64,000 nt of DNA from Malus domestica (lineage: Eukaryota; Streptophyta; Magnoliopsida; Rosales; Rosaceae). Shown here one piece after another: positions 34,510 to 44,849 of this stretch. The notes under the pieces are model-generated. The model was not told where the DNA came from. It saw only the letters and a list, made by a program, of their open reading frames with translations, and did no database searches. Each line of letters opens with the position of its first letter. Positions within the stretch are counted from its first letter, which is position 1. Location of the stretch: positions 11,106,001-11,170,000 of the forward strand of contig NC_091671.1 in assembly GCF_042453785.1 (NCBI RefSeq). Direction: 5' to 3'. The position numbers were made by a program, and so were the translations under genes.

Positions 34510-35134
34510 ATTAATGAATTTTAGCAATAGCAATTATATTGTAATTTTAGATTGGCTTTTTATTCTTTTTCTGAAGTTCAAAAAATTAAACAAAATGAAG
34601 TTTTCAAAAAAAAACAAAAAAAGAAGTTTTCAAAAAAAATTAAACAAAATGATAAGAGAACTTGAGCTTATTTTGTATTTTGAGGACTTTTTTAAGCGAG
34701 TTAACCAAAGCAGCTTTAGTTGCATTGTTGTCCCCACACAGTGGTAAATACAAGATTGTACATCGTCAATTCATCCGGACAATAACGTCCATTCAATGAT
34801 CAATTCACACTTCGAACTTGTCTTTATTTAAAGACCCTTGCTTTTGGAGAGATTTTTCAGTGTGACCAATACACGGAGTAGTACACCACGTGTCACTAAA
34901 TAAATGGTGGAATATGTATGTTAAAAAATTAATAACTTAAAAAATAAAATTTCTCATCATTCCTATTAAAACACGTAGTTTACCACTTGTGTTCCCATCA
35001 CAACTAAAAATTTCTCGCCCTTTTGGCCTTCTTACTTTTATAAACTATGAACTTAAGCTCTTCCATTCACAATCTGCCTGTATAAAATTAGTTGTGACTA
35101 GTAAGGATATAGCCCAAAAATGTAGAAGAGAAAC
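34510..35134 (+). promoter_or_regulatory. FB4 promoter interrupted by a MITE
   Basis: The family promoter (ATGATAAGAGAACTTGAGC near 34648, TATAAAAT at 35081) is interrupted between CCCTTG and CCCTTTTGGCC by the MITE at 34857-35016. The upstream part has also gained an A-rich internal duplication around AAGTTTTCAAAAAAAA (34590-34640). Confidence 0.75.
34857..35016. mobile_element. MITE with GAGAGATTTTTCA ends
   Basis: 160 bp with ends GAGAGATTTTTCAGTGTGAC and, inverted, GAGAAATTTTTAGTTGTGA. The empty site is seen in FB3. The duplication is imperfect (…CTTTTG left, GCCCTTTTG right). A relative is at 61228-61396 and a partial one near 57445-57560. Confidence 0.75.
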
Positions 35135-36342
35135 ATGGAATCTAGTTCTGATGAGATCCCAACCGACATTATATGCTTTCAAATACTCCCAAGGCTACCG
35201 TCCAAGTCCCTGATGCGCTTCAAATGCGTTTGCAAGTCTTGGTCCTCTCTCATCCGCAACCCTTCCTTTGCCGATATTCATCAAAGCTTCCACCGTAACA
35301 AGCTCACTAACCTCCTCCTCACCACTTGGGACAAAGCCGCAAGGCAACAACACTTCCTCTCTGTACAAATCAACCAAGACGGAAGTCCAACACCCACCAT
35401 CCACCTTCCAAACCAGTATCCAATGATCATCGTCTCTACAATATGCAAAGCACCAATGGCCTGATCTGCCTTTACCTTTCAAACACCCTGTCTCGCGATC
35501 ATGCTCTAGCATATCTTGATCCTCCCAATTTCATATTCAACCCTTGCACCCGAGAGTCTATTATTCTACCACATGCTTCACCTGCATACCGTACATCCCA
35601 CGTTACGTACCACTTTGGATTTAGTCCTCTTACAAACGAATATAAGGTTCTCCAAGCGCAAACGTTCCGGCCTGATGATTCAATTCCAACGGATATGACC
35701 TTTATGTTCAAGATATTCAAATTAGGTACAAGTTTACGGAGAACCCTGGAGGTAGACCTTAACGATCTCCCTTTTGATCCTGTCAAGTGCCAGTTTAATA
35801 AAAGTGCGAAGTGTGTGCATCAATGGGGCCATACATTCGATGCATAGGAAATAAAATGTTGTAGTGGTTTTAGACATCGGAGATGAGAAATTCAGAGTGA
35901 TCTCACTTTCTCAATATTATATTTATTTTAGACATCGTATTGGTTACCCCACGGCAGAAATAATGAGAAATGTTGTTGAGGTAGGTGGATGTTTGGTTAT
36001 AATAGGTGACAAGAAATTGATGAAATCACGAGATACGTTATGGATTTTGAAGGACTACGAAAATCAAGTGTGGATTAGGGAGGCTATCAAATTTCCCCTT
36101 TGTTGGAGGGCGTTAGGTGCCCCGTCCCATTGCGTACCATTCACAATGGTGAGCTCCTCCTCCAGTCTACAGACTTACGTATGCATGAGCCGCAGGACCA
36201 TCTGAGAGTGCATGTGTACAACATGGAGAGTAAAAGCTTCATGGGAAGTGTAATTGGCTTGCCCTCCGAATGGACATTTCGTAACGATGCTCGATTGAAG
36301 TTAGTCGCTAGTTATGATGATAACATTGTGCCCTTACGATGA
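35135..36342 (+). pseudogene. FB4: frameshifted F-box gene
   Basis: The start [16 protein letters not shown] and the F-box are intact. A deletion near 35415 shifts the frame. The next piece, LAYLDPPNFIFNPCTRESII to LNDLPFDPVKCQF, is followed by an indel near 35795, then AAA-TAA in place of Lys-Glu near 35850, and a lost base near 36117. The final part returns with NGELLLQSTDLRMHEP and VPLR-stop. At least three frameshifts and one nonsense codon make it a pseudogene. Similarity to FB3 and FB5 remains very high along its whole length, so decay is recent. Confidence 0.92.
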
Positions 36343-36660
36343 GATGTGATGGGATCATCAAGATTAATTTAATGAGGCACCAAATCTGTTTTTTTTTTTT
36401 TTTTTGGTACAATCAATGATATAGGGATTTCAGCTAAGCTACCCATTCAAAAGGAATTTCAGCTGGCTCATTCCAATTGCTCTAAGCGGGGAAAAGGGGT
36501 AGGTTGCATTAGTAGCAATAGTCTGGGTCTTGATGTGTAGTGCGGCTTGCCTAATCCTGATGAAATGAGCTAAGTTTTTTCCCTCTTAGTTGTAATCTTT
36601 TATTTAAGCAATAGCAATTATTTTGTAATTTAGATTGGCTTTTTTTTTTTTTTCATTTTC
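36343..36660. other. Intergenic, FB4 to FB5 promoter
   Basis: A T-rich run and sequence similar to 32150-32270 (AAGTTTTTTCCCTCT). No gene. Confidence 0.5.
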
Positions 36661-37116
36661 TAAAGTTCAAAAAATTTAAACAAAATGATAAGAGAACTTG
36701 AGCTTATTTTGTATTTTGTAGACTTCTTCAAGCGAGTTAACCAAAGCAGCTTTAGCTGCATTGTCCACACACAGCGATGAAAACAAGATTGTACGTTGTC
36801 AATTCTTCAAGACAACAACGCCCCTTCAATGATAAATCCGAACTTTGAACTTGTCATTATTTAAATACCTTTCCCCTTTTACCCATCTTACGTTCCTAGA
36901 TACAGTATGGTTTGAGTTTGCGGTTTAATTTGGATATGGAATTCGCTAGTAACGTTTAGTATCACTTGTCAAATAGTAGACATAAATAGTACAATATTCA
37001 GTTCAATTCATTTTAAATTCGTTAAAGAATAATGATTGATCTGTAAATAAATGTATTTGTAATTATACATTTAGTATTTTACAATTAATTTGGAGAATTA
37101 CTATTACTACTTTTAA

Positions 37117-38426
37117 GGGTAAATTACATAGTAGCCCCTCAGATTTGAGGTCTATAGCAATCTTATACAACATCTTTAAAACATTTCACTTTCATACCTG
37201 AAGTACTATTTTATTTCAATTTCATACAACCGTTACATTTTCCATTCATGGATCTGTTAAATGCTGACGTGGCTGCCACATATATGTCACGTGGCTGCCA
37301 AATGTCTGCCACGTGGCAAATAAAATAAATTTTTTTTAAAAAAAAAAACATGTCTGCCACTTTTTTTTTTTCTTTTTTTTCTCTTTCTTCTTCTCTTTCT
37401 TCTTCTTCTTCTTCTGGGTTCGGTCCCTTTTTTTTTTTTTTGGTTCTTCTTCTTCTTCTTCTTCTTCTTCCTCCTCCTCCTCCTTATCTTCTTCTTCTTC
37501 CTCCTTCTTCTTCTGGGTTGCAGGGGGTTCGATCATTTTTTTTTCTTCTTCTTCCTCCTCCTCCTCTTTCTTCTTCTCTTCTTCTTCTACCTCCTTTTGG
37601 TTCAGTCCCTTCTTTTTTTTTTCTTTTTTTTTTCTTCTTCTTCTTCCTCCTCCTCCTCTTTCTTCTTTTCTTCCTCCTCTTTCTTCTTCTCTTTTGGGTT
37701 CGGTCCCTTTCTTTTTTTTTTTTCTTCTTCTTCTTCTTCTTCCTCCTCCTCCTCTTTCTTCTTCTCTTCCTCCTCTTTCTTCTTCTCTTCTGGGTTCGGT
37801 CCCTTTCTTTCTTTCTTTTTTTTCTTCTTCTTCCTCCTCCTCCTCCTCTTTCTTCTTTTCTTCTTCTTCTTCCTCCTCCTTCTTCTTCTCTTCTTCTTCT
37901 TCCTCCTTCTTCTTCTGGGTTCGGTCCCTTTCTTTTTTTTCTTTTTTTTCTTCTTCTTCTTCTTCTTCCTCCTCCTCCTCTTTCTTCTTCTCCTCTTCTT
38001 CTTCCTTCTTCTCTTCTTCTTCTTCCTCCTTCTTCTTCTGGGTTCGGTCCCTTTCTTTTTTTTTTCTTTTTTTTTTTTCTTCTTCTTCTTCTTCTTCCTC
38101 CTCCTCCTCTTTCTTCTTCTCTTCTTCTTCCTCCTTCTTCTTCTAGGTTGCAGGGGTTCGGTCCCTTTTTTTTTTCCTTTCAATTTCAGGTTTTTTTTTA
38201 AAAAATTAAAAAATTATTTTATTTGCCACGTGGCAGACATTTGGCAGTCACATGACATATATGTGGCAGCCACGTCAGCATTTAACAGATCCATGGATGG
38301 AAAATGTAACGGTTGTATGCAATTGAAATAAAATAGTACTTGAGGTATGAAAATGAAATGTTTTAAAGATGTTGTATAAGATTGCAAATATACTTCAAAC
38401 CTAAAGGGCTACTATGTAATTTACCC
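37117..38426. mobile_element. Mutator-like element (1310 bp) with polypyrimidine core
   Basis: Terminal inverted repeats of about 210 bp start GGGTAAATTACATAGTAGCC on both ends (inverted on the right). The nine bases TACTTTTAA flank it on both sides (37108-37116 and 38427-38435), the Mutator signature. The core 37360-38190 is a pyrimidine-only style array (T runs, CTT and CCT) punctuated by GGGTTCGGTCCC words. No transposase is present, so it is non-autonomous. The inverted repeats carry several ACGTG cores, including the palindrome GCCACGTGGC at 37308 and 38225, which match plant G-box sites. Confidence 0.93.
37361..38190. repeat. Polypyrimidine minisatellite, ~85-125 bp spacing
   Basis: The strand is almost only T and C between punctuating words (GGGTTCGGTCCC, GGTTCAGTCCC or GGTTGCAGGG) near 37417, 37514, 37598, 37695, 37791, 37915, 38038 and 38144. 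The long frames rich in Phe, Ser and Leu (or Lys, Glu and Arg in reverse) are a composition artefact. Confidence 0.92.
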
Positions 38427-38695
38427 TACTTTTAAAATATCATTATATACTTTTCATATTTTTCTTTTAATTATAAAAATTATCTTTTTTTACCTCGGTA
38501 AACTCTTCACCTCTCATTATTTTATTAAAATATTCTTATTAATAAACTAATGAATTTTCTTATTAACCTTTCCCTTCCCTTGGTAATCATTATTTTCTAC
38601 TCCTCTCCCCGACGTCTCCTTTCTTCTCCTTCGCCGACGAACACAAGGACGAACTTCACTCTCACTTTCCCTCCTCTTTCTCCCTCATCTCAATC

Positions 38696-38815
38696 ATGTC
38701 AGATAATCAAAGTCCCGAAAGCAAGGCCAGCTAAAAATTGGAACCTCCCCAGTATTAAGCTCTTCTCAAAGGGGATGAGCAATTCACTTCTGTTCTTGAA
38801 GAGATGATCGTACTT
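38696..38815 (+). pseudogene. Captured first exon of an unrecognised gene
   Basis: A CT-rich leader-like stretch (38600-38695) is followed by ATG and the frame MSDNQSPESKAS, stop, KLEPPQY, stop, ALLKGDEQFTSVLEEMIVL, then a GTAAGT donor after 38815. Both stops are TAA where GAA would fit, so one frame runs to the donor apart from two nonsense changes. I do not recognise the gene. It lies inside the insertion in the FB5 promoter. Confidence 0.5.
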
Positions 38816-38987
38816 GTAAGTCTCTCTCTGTAGATTAGCCAAGAGCGTTTTTCAGTTGTTTCTTCAATTTTTGTCTAATTTGAATCCGGCAATTATGCTA
38901 TGAACTTAAGTTCTTCCATTCACAATCTGCCTGTATAAAATTATTTGTGACTAGTAAGGATATCGCCCAAGAAAGTAGAAGAGAAAC

Positions 38988-40196
38988 ATGGAATCAGCTG
39001 GCTCCGAGCTCCCAAGCGAAATTATATGGTTTCAGATACTACCAAGGGTACCGTCCAAATCCCTGATGCGCTTCAAATGCGTATGCAAGTCATGGTCCTC
39101 CCTCGTCCGCAACCCTTCCTTTGTCGATGCTCATCAAAGCTTCCACCGGAACAAGCTCACTCACCTCCTGCTCACCACTTGGGACAGAGCCACAAGGCAA
39201 CAACACTTCCTCTCTGCACAAATCAACCAAGACGGACCTCCAACACCCGCCATCCACCTTCTAAACCTACCAATGGGCAGTGATCATCGTCTCTACAATG
39301 CGCAAAGCACGAATGGCTTGGTCTGCCTTTACCTTTCAAACAACTTATCTCGTCATCATACTCTAGCATATCTTGATCCTCCCAATTTCATATTCAACCC
39401 TTGCACCCGAGAGTCTATTATTCTACCACATGCTTCACCTGCATACTGTACATCCCACGTTACCTATCACTTTGGATTTAGTCCTCTTACAAATGAGTAT
39501 AAGGTTCTTCAAGTGCAAACGTTCCGGCCTCACGATTCAATTCCAACGGATATGACCTTTATGTTCAAGATATTCAAATTAGGTACTAGTTTATGGAGGC
39601 GCCTAGAGATAGACCGTAACGATCTCCCTTTTGAACCTCTCAAATGTCCGTTTCAAGTGCAAAGTGTGTGCATCAATGGGGCCATGCATTGGATGCATTT
39701 GAAAGAAAATGTTGTTGTGGTTTTTGACATTGGAGACGAGAAATTCAGAGTGATCCCACTTCCTCAAGATTATGTTTGTTTTATACATCGTATTGGTTAC
39801 CCCATGGGAGACGCAATGAGAAATGTGGTTGAGATGGGCGGATGTTTGGCTCTAATAGGTGACAAGAAATTGGTGAGATCACAGAATATGATGGCGTTAT
39901 GGATTTTGAAGGACTACGAAAATCAAGTGTGGATCAGGGAGGCTATCACATTTCCCCTTCGTTGGAGGGCTTTAGGATGCCCCGTTCCATTGCGTACCAT
40001 TCACAATGGTGAGCTCCTCCTCCAATCTATAGAATTACATGTGCATGAAGCGCCGGACCATGTGAGAGTGCATGTGTACAATATGGAGAGTAAAAGCTTT
40101 AGGGGAAGTGAAATTGGCCTGCCCTGGGCATTTCTTAACGATGCTCGATTGAAGTTAGTTGTTTGTTATGATGATAACATTGTGCCCTTACGATGA
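38988..40196 (+). CDS. FB5: intact F-box/FBA protein (402 aa)
   Basis: A clean frame of 402 residues starts at the family ATG (AAACATGGAATC). The F-box is at about residues 6-46 (LPSEIIWFQILPRVPSKSL), and the F-box-associated domain follows, with LAYLDPPNFIFNPCTRESII, SHVTYHFGFSPLTNEYKVLQ, the MHWMHLKENVVVVFDIGDEK block and WILKDYENQVWIREA. The C-terminus ends VPLR as in FB3 and FB6. Such proteins act as SCF E3 ligase receptors via SKP1-like partners; the target is unknown. The coding part is sound, but its promoter is split by 2.0 kb, so expression may differ from its sisters. It resembles Rosaceae S-locus-type F-box proteins only in the F-box and general layout; it is not an SFBB by its N-terminus. 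Confidence 0.9.
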   Translation: MESAGSELPSEIIWFQILPRVPSKSLMRFKCVCKSWSSLVRNPSFVDAHQSFHRNKLTHLLLTTWDRATRQQHFLSAQINQDGPPTPAIHLLNLPMGSDHRLYNAQSTNGLVCLYLSNNLSRHHTLAYLDPPNFIFNPCTRESIILPHASPAYCTSHVTYHFGFSPLTNEYKVLQVQTFRPHDSIPTDMTFMFKIFKLGTSLWRRLEIDRNDLPFEPLKCPFQVQSVCINGAMHWMHLKENVVVVFDIGDEKFRVIPLPQDYVCFIHRIGYPMGDAMRNVVEMGGCLALIGDKKLVRSQNMMALWILKDYENQVWIREAITFPLRWRALGCPVPLRTIHNGELLLQSIELHVHEAPDHVRVHVYNMESKSFRGSEIGLPWAFLNDARLKLVVCYDDNIVPLR

Positions 40197-40500
40197 GATG
40201 CGATGGCCTATTGGATCGTCTGAATCAAATGGCATACATTGGTATGTGTTCTGTTTTGCTTTCTGTTTAATCTTATCGAACCTTGTAATTTTGATTGGTC
40301 TTGATATGGCCATGTAATGTTCTCTGTAATTTTATTTGGGTTAGTTGTTATAAAAATCTCAAGTGACATACATTTCAGAAGAAAAAAAAGTAGGTCTTTT
40401 TCATGCTACACGAATTTTGACGAAGTTATTAACGAACCTTATAAAGTGAGACATATAAATTGCATAGTCAATATACACATATAGATATATGTTCAAACTT
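40197..40500. other. Intergenic, FB5 downstream
   Basis: Shared with 34240-34440 and 42010-42150 (TGCTACACGAATTT and neighbours). No gene. Confidence 0.5.
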
Positions 40501-40821
40501 TGAACTGGATAAAGTGTGACAGATAGTGACCTAGTGGAAGGCCATGAACCTGCAATTAATATTACTGTTCATTTTTTGAATTTTGAAGTAAGTTACTTTT
40601 GTATTTTTTGGAGTTTTCAAACGAGTTCACCAAAGCAGATAGACTGCATGGTCAGCATACGCATATAGAAATACATTCAAACTTAGAACTTGTCTATTCT
40701 TCAGATATAAACTATGAACTTCGGATTTCCCAATTCCCATACTTCATCGGCCACTACAAAACTAGTTGGGACTCATTACTTGTAAGAAGGATAACTTCCC
40801 CATAAGAAGGAAATCTAGAAT
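40501..40821 (+). promoter_or_regulatory. FB5b promoter (type B)
   Basis: It aligns with 30350-30653 (FB2), including GACAGATAGTGACC and AACCTGCAATTAAT-like words, and ends in the family leader before ATGGATCAAGAC. Confidence 0.55.
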
Positions 40822-40904
40822 ATGGATCAAGACATGGAACCAGCTGGATCCGAGCTTCCAAGCGAAATTATATGCTTTCAAGGCTGCCGTCCAAGTTCCT
40901 GATG
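40822..40904 (+). pseudogene. FB5b: 83 bp stub of an F-box gene
   Basis: It starts MDQDMEPAGSELPSEIICF, then lacks about 11 bases (the CAGATACTCCC word) and continues AGGCTGCCGTCCAAGTTCCTGATG before leaving the family completely at 40905. The rest of the gene is absent from the window at this place. Confidence 0.88.
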
Positions 40905-42150
40905 TGATTTTCATTGTTCGGGACCAAATTGATGATGTACAATAAAGGGCCGAATTAGTGGCAGAACCAGAAATTGAAACTAGGAAGGGCCTCTAGGCCA
41001 TATGAAAGAAACTAGAGAGAGAATAATATAACTAATGGAGAAAAAAAAATGTTCATTTTTTGTAGTGGAATGAAAATTATAATCAAAAGAGAGTAAAAGA
41101 GTCACAAAAAAAATAAATTTTAGATGGTTATATTATAAGCACCGAACTTCTTTATAAGTTCCTACATTGAAGTTGAACAAAAATTAATAGTTATGACTTA
41201 AAACTGCAGCTATGTAAATTGTCTTTCAATATAAAGTCTTCCTCTTTTCTATGAATGCGTGGTTTCACTTTATAACATTAATCTATCATGCAAAATAGTG
41301 AACTAATTGAGGAATAGTTGATATAACGCTCTGGTTTCATAACAATACTATTGTAAAACACTTTTTTTTTTTGTCGATTAGAAAAACATAGTAAAGCTAG
41401 CGGGAAGTAAAAGCACACAAGTCGAAAAATGTAGAATATCCAACCAAAAGCACACAAACAAAAGCTACAAAGTGAGGAAACTTCAGGATAGGCATGGGCC
41501 TTTCTTGTTCCTCAAGTGGCTTTGCCACTGAGCCGAATGGATGGAAGATGAAATGGAGCGAAGAAGACAAAGAGATTCAGCAGGAATTTCATATTTAGCG
41601 TCCGAGTTCCGATTTGGGCTCGTGATACATTCCTAGAAAGAGAATGACGCGCCGCTTCAAACACACAGTTTTCTAAGATGTAAGGGGGATTTTATTTATT
41701 CAAGGATGTTTAGGCTTCCAACCGCATTTTAAATTAGGTTAATAAAAATCGAACTTTTCATTTCACATCCGATTATTGTCATTGTTTGTTCCAAAGACTC
41801 TTGAACCTTTCCAAGGCTGATTTTATGTCCTTAGAAGCATTGACTCCCAATGTAAACTCCATTTTCAATCAATATTAATCAAACAAAACCTTTGGGATTT
41901 CTCTCAAATTCTGGTGGACTGCATAACTTGTTCTTTAAGGGCTTGTAATCCTTATTAGCTTTGTATTGCGTCAATTGAGGAGTTATGCTAATCAAGGACT
42001 ACTTTCACTAAAAAGTCGGCCATGTAATGTTCTCTGTAATTTTATTCAGATTTAGGTGTTTATAAAAATCTCAATTGACATACATTAAAGAAAAGCACAA
42101 AAAAAAAAAAAAAAGTCTCTTTCATGCTACACGAATTTCGACGGAGTTGT
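40905..42150. other. Intergenic after FB5b
   Basis: AT-rich with no coding pattern. 41530-41680 is similar to 29850-30000 behind FB1. Confidence 0.5.
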
Positions 42151-42356
42151 TAAGGGATTTGAACCTTGTAAAGTGAGACAAATAAACTACATAGTCGGCA
42201 TACACATAGAAATACATTCAAACTTAGAATTTATCAATTATTCAGATATAAAATATGAACTTTATAGATTTCCCAATTTCTCCATCGGCCACTACAAAAC
42301 TAGTTGTGACTCATTACTTGTAAGGTAACTTGCCCCTTAAGAAGGAAATATAGAGT
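42151..42356 (+). promoter_or_regulatory. FB6 promoter (type B, proximal)
   Basis: It shares GACTCATTACTTGTAAG and the leader before ATGGATCAAGACATGG with FB2 and FB5b. No clear TATA box at the spacing of type A. Confidence 0.5.
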
Positions 42357-43571
42357 ATGGATCAAGACATGGAATCAGCTGGCTCCGAGCTCCCAAGCGA
42401 AATCATATGCTATCAGATACTACCAAGGCTGCCGTCTAAGTCCCTCATGCGATTCAAATGCGTAGGCAAGTCTTGGTCCTCTCTCGTCCGCAGCCCTTCC
42501 TTTGTCGACGCCCATCAAACCTTCCACCGTAACAAGCTCAATCACCTTCTCCTCACTACTTGGGACAAATCCACAAGGCAACAACACTTCCTCTCTGTGC
42601 AAATCAACCAAGAAGGAATTCCAACAGCTGCCACGCACCTTCTAAACCTTCCAACATTGTCCTTCAATCAACGTCTCTACAATGTAGAGAGTATCAACGG
42701 CTTGGTCTTCCTTTACCCTTCGAATACCGTGTTCCCCCATCACAATCAAGCCAATCGTGATAATCTTCTTCGCATGTTAAATCCCTCAACACGGGAGTTT
42801 ATTGCTCTTCCACATGCATTTCCCAGGTGCTGCCGTCGTGCCCATTCTACACATCACTTCGGGTTTAGTCCTCTTACAAATGAATATAAAGTTCTCCAAG
42901 TGCAAAGGTTTCAGCCTCGTGATTCTATGACAAGGGCTATGACTTTTATGTTCAAGATATTCAAATTAGGTACAAGTTTATGGAGGTGCATAGAGTTAGA
43001 CCTTAATGACCTCCCTTTTGATCCTTTCAAGTGCCCGTTTCATAGGAGAAGTGTGAGTGTCAATGGCGCCATACATTGGATGCATGACACACAAAATATC
43101 TTAGTGGTTTTCGACATTGCAGATGAGAAATTCAAAGTAATCACAATTCCTCACAATTATAATTGTGCTATACATAAATTTAACTTTGCATATGGGAATA
43201 TAGTTGAAGTGTTTGGATGTTTGGCGCTAATTGGCGACGAGCAGTTGACACAACAAAATATGATGGGGTTATGGATTTTGAAGGACTACGAAAATCAAGT
43301 GTGGGTTAAGGAGACTTTCAGATTTCCCTTTGTTTGGAGTGAATTCGGATACCCCGTCCCTTTCTGTTCCATTCACACAGGTGAGCTCATCCTCCAATCT
43401 TCGAAGTTAAGTAGACAACACCCGAATCATGTGAGGCTGCATCTCTACAATATGAAGAGTAAAAGTTTTAGGGAAAGTGAAATTGTTTTGCCCTCCGAAT
43501 GGAGATTCCAGTATGATACTCGATTGACTTTACTTGCTAGCTTTGATGATAGCGTTGTGCCCTTAAGATGA
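42357..43571 (+). CDS. FB6: intact F-box/FBA protein (404 aa)
   Basis: A clean 404-codon frame. It starts MDQDMESAGSELPSEI; the second Met (codon 5) is the one that aligns with FB3-FB5, so initiation at either is possible. The F-box covers about residues 10-50 and the F-box-associated region about 95-375, with FGFSPLTNEYKVLQVQRFQ, AIHWMHDTQNILVVFDIADE and WILKDYENQVWVKETFRFP. It is more diverged from FB1/FB3/FB4/FB5 than they are from each other, especially at residues 115-150 and in the C-terminal third, and it groups with FB7 in the latter (VPFCSIHT/VPFCIIHT, QSxxLSRQ). It is presumed to be an SCF substrate receptor. Confidence 0.9.
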   Translation: MDQDMESAGSELPSEIICYQILPRLPSKSLMRFKCVGKSWSSLVRSPSFVDAHQTFHRNKLNHLLLTTWDKSTRQQHFLSVQINQEGIPTAATHLLNLPTLSFNQRLYNVESINGLVFLYPSNTVFPHHNQANRDNLLRMLNPSTREFIALPHAFPRCCRRAHSTHHFGFSPLTNEYKVLQVQRFQPRDSMTRAMTFMFKIFKLGTSLWRCIELDLNDLPFDPFKCPFHRRSVSVNGAIHWMHDTQNILVVFDIADEKFKVITIPHNYNCAIHKFNFAYGNIVEVFGCLALIGDEQLTQQNMMGLWILKDYENQVWVKETFRFPFVWSEFGYPVPFCSIHTGELILQSSKLSRQHPNHVRLHLYNMKSKSFRESEIVLPSEWRFQYDTRLTLLASFDDSVVPLR

Positions 43572-44000
43572 AATGGTCTATTCGTTCATCAAGTTTTAGT
43601 TCAACGGTCTGGATCTAAACTTGAAGCTTTCAATTCTCCAACTCGATTTTTTTTTTTTTTTTTTTGGAGAAATTTGTCATTTTTTTACGTTTTTTTTAAG
43701 TTTTGTAAAGCTTAACCATGTGATTTTTATTATGTCTTCTCTAGTAGTTTGAGTGAGTATGATATCTACATATAAGAATCAGGCAGTTGAGTTTGATACT
43801 TATAACTTCCTGCTATGGTATGTATTCAATATGTTTATCACGCATAGTTTAATATATTGAACTCATAAGTTTAATAAATTGGTATTGCACTCAAATTCTT
43901 CCGTCCATTGTTGGAATGTGATTCTTACACGAGTTCAATATATTAGTATCATAGGCCTACTCATAGGTTCGCTAGCTACTAGGTAGGCATAGTGGTGGGC
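43572..44000. other. Intergenic, no gene seen
   Basis: A T run near 43647 and AT-rich sequence. Confidence 0.5.
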
Positions 44001-44492
44001 AAGGTCTAAAATATCGGTAGTCCAAAAACATGGAAATTTCGATAGAAATATCAGGATATTATCGATATTAATAAAAATTAAATAAAAACCACGGAAATTG
44101 TAAGAAAAACTTGGAAATTTTTATTGAAACTTTGCAGGATGTTTATTTAGTCAATTATCTATTAGTTTATCACAAAAAATTAGAAGGAAATGCATTGCAT
44201 TATGGATTTAACTGATTTAAGTTGATTATATAGCGAGCTGGCAAACATTGTAAGTGTAGAAAATATGTAGTAATTAATGAAAGAAGTTTAAACACACCAT
44301 AATCATTTATATATAATGAATTAATACAATATTTTACATTTTATACATTGCATGGTAAGATACATGAGTGACTTAGTACCACATAAAGTTCCTATCAAGG
44401 TTTAAAATATCGATGATATTGGAAATATCGGTAGTCCAAAAACACGGAAATTTCGATGAAAATATCGGAATAATATCGATATTTTAGACCTT
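44001..44492. mobile_element. MITE-like element with AAGGTCTAAAATATCG ends
   Basis: The left end AAGGTCTAAAATATCGG and the inverted right end AAGGTCTAAAATATCGA pair, and both ends share the phrase TCGGTAGTCCAAAAACA in direct orientation. The flanks GGTGGGC and GGTGGGG form an approximate target duplication. No coding. The superfamily is uncertain. Confidence 0.65.
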
Positions 44493-44790
44493 GGTGGGGG
44501 GGGGTAAATACCCACTGGGTATACCGTTTCCTCTCCTGCCAAAATTCTTTTTAGAATGTTAATTGTAGAAAGAAAAATATTCTTACAAGAAATATAAACT
44601 TTGAATCAATAATCTCACCAAAATTGGTTCCTTCGAAAATAATACAAACAAAAAAAGTAGTGTTATTAACACTCATTTTTACTTTTTATGTGCCTTTTTA
44701 AATTTTCAATCATCGATTCGAATAAATTAAAAAAAAATTAATTACAAAAAATTAATGAGTGTGGGTGAGAAGTAGAAACGAGACTCTCAC
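44493..44790. other. Spacer with a weak MITE remnant
   Basis: 44675-44785 has paired words (AACACTCATTTTTACTT and GAGTGTGGGTGAGAAGTAGA) like a decayed relative of the 28277 MITE. Confidence 0.35.
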
Positions 44791-44849
44791 TTAAAACTCA
44801 CCATTTCGTGAAATAACAGAAATGAAAATTTTAAAACAAAAATAGGCCT

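Larger units (their letters stand above)
36661..38987 (+). promoter_or_regulatory. FB5 promoter split by a 2.0 kb insertion
   Basis: The distal half of the family promoter is at 36680-36894 (ATGATAAGAGAACTTGAGC to CTTACGTT). The proximal half resumes at 38898 with CTATGAACTTAAGTTC. In FB3 these join through TATAAA; here 36895-38897 lies between, and that TATAAA word is missing. The proximal TATAAAAT at 38933 remains, about 50 bp before the ATG. The insertion consists of unknown AT-rich sequence, a Mutator-like element and a broken first exon of another gene. Confidence 0.8.

Noticed and set aside
37350-38331. Long open frames encoding poly-Phe/Ser/Leu (283 and 244 residues) or, inverted, Lys/Glu/Arg-rich proteins
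   Set aside because: They are a by-product of the polypyrimidine tract; overlapping frames are open at once in several phases and none has a domain or start context.
28562-43571. S-locus F-box brother (SFBB) genes and hence the S locus
   Set aside because: The [11 protein letters not shown] motif is similar, but the N-termini (MES or MDQDMES) differ from the SFBB pattern I know and no S-RNase is in the window. The relation cannot be settled without a tree.
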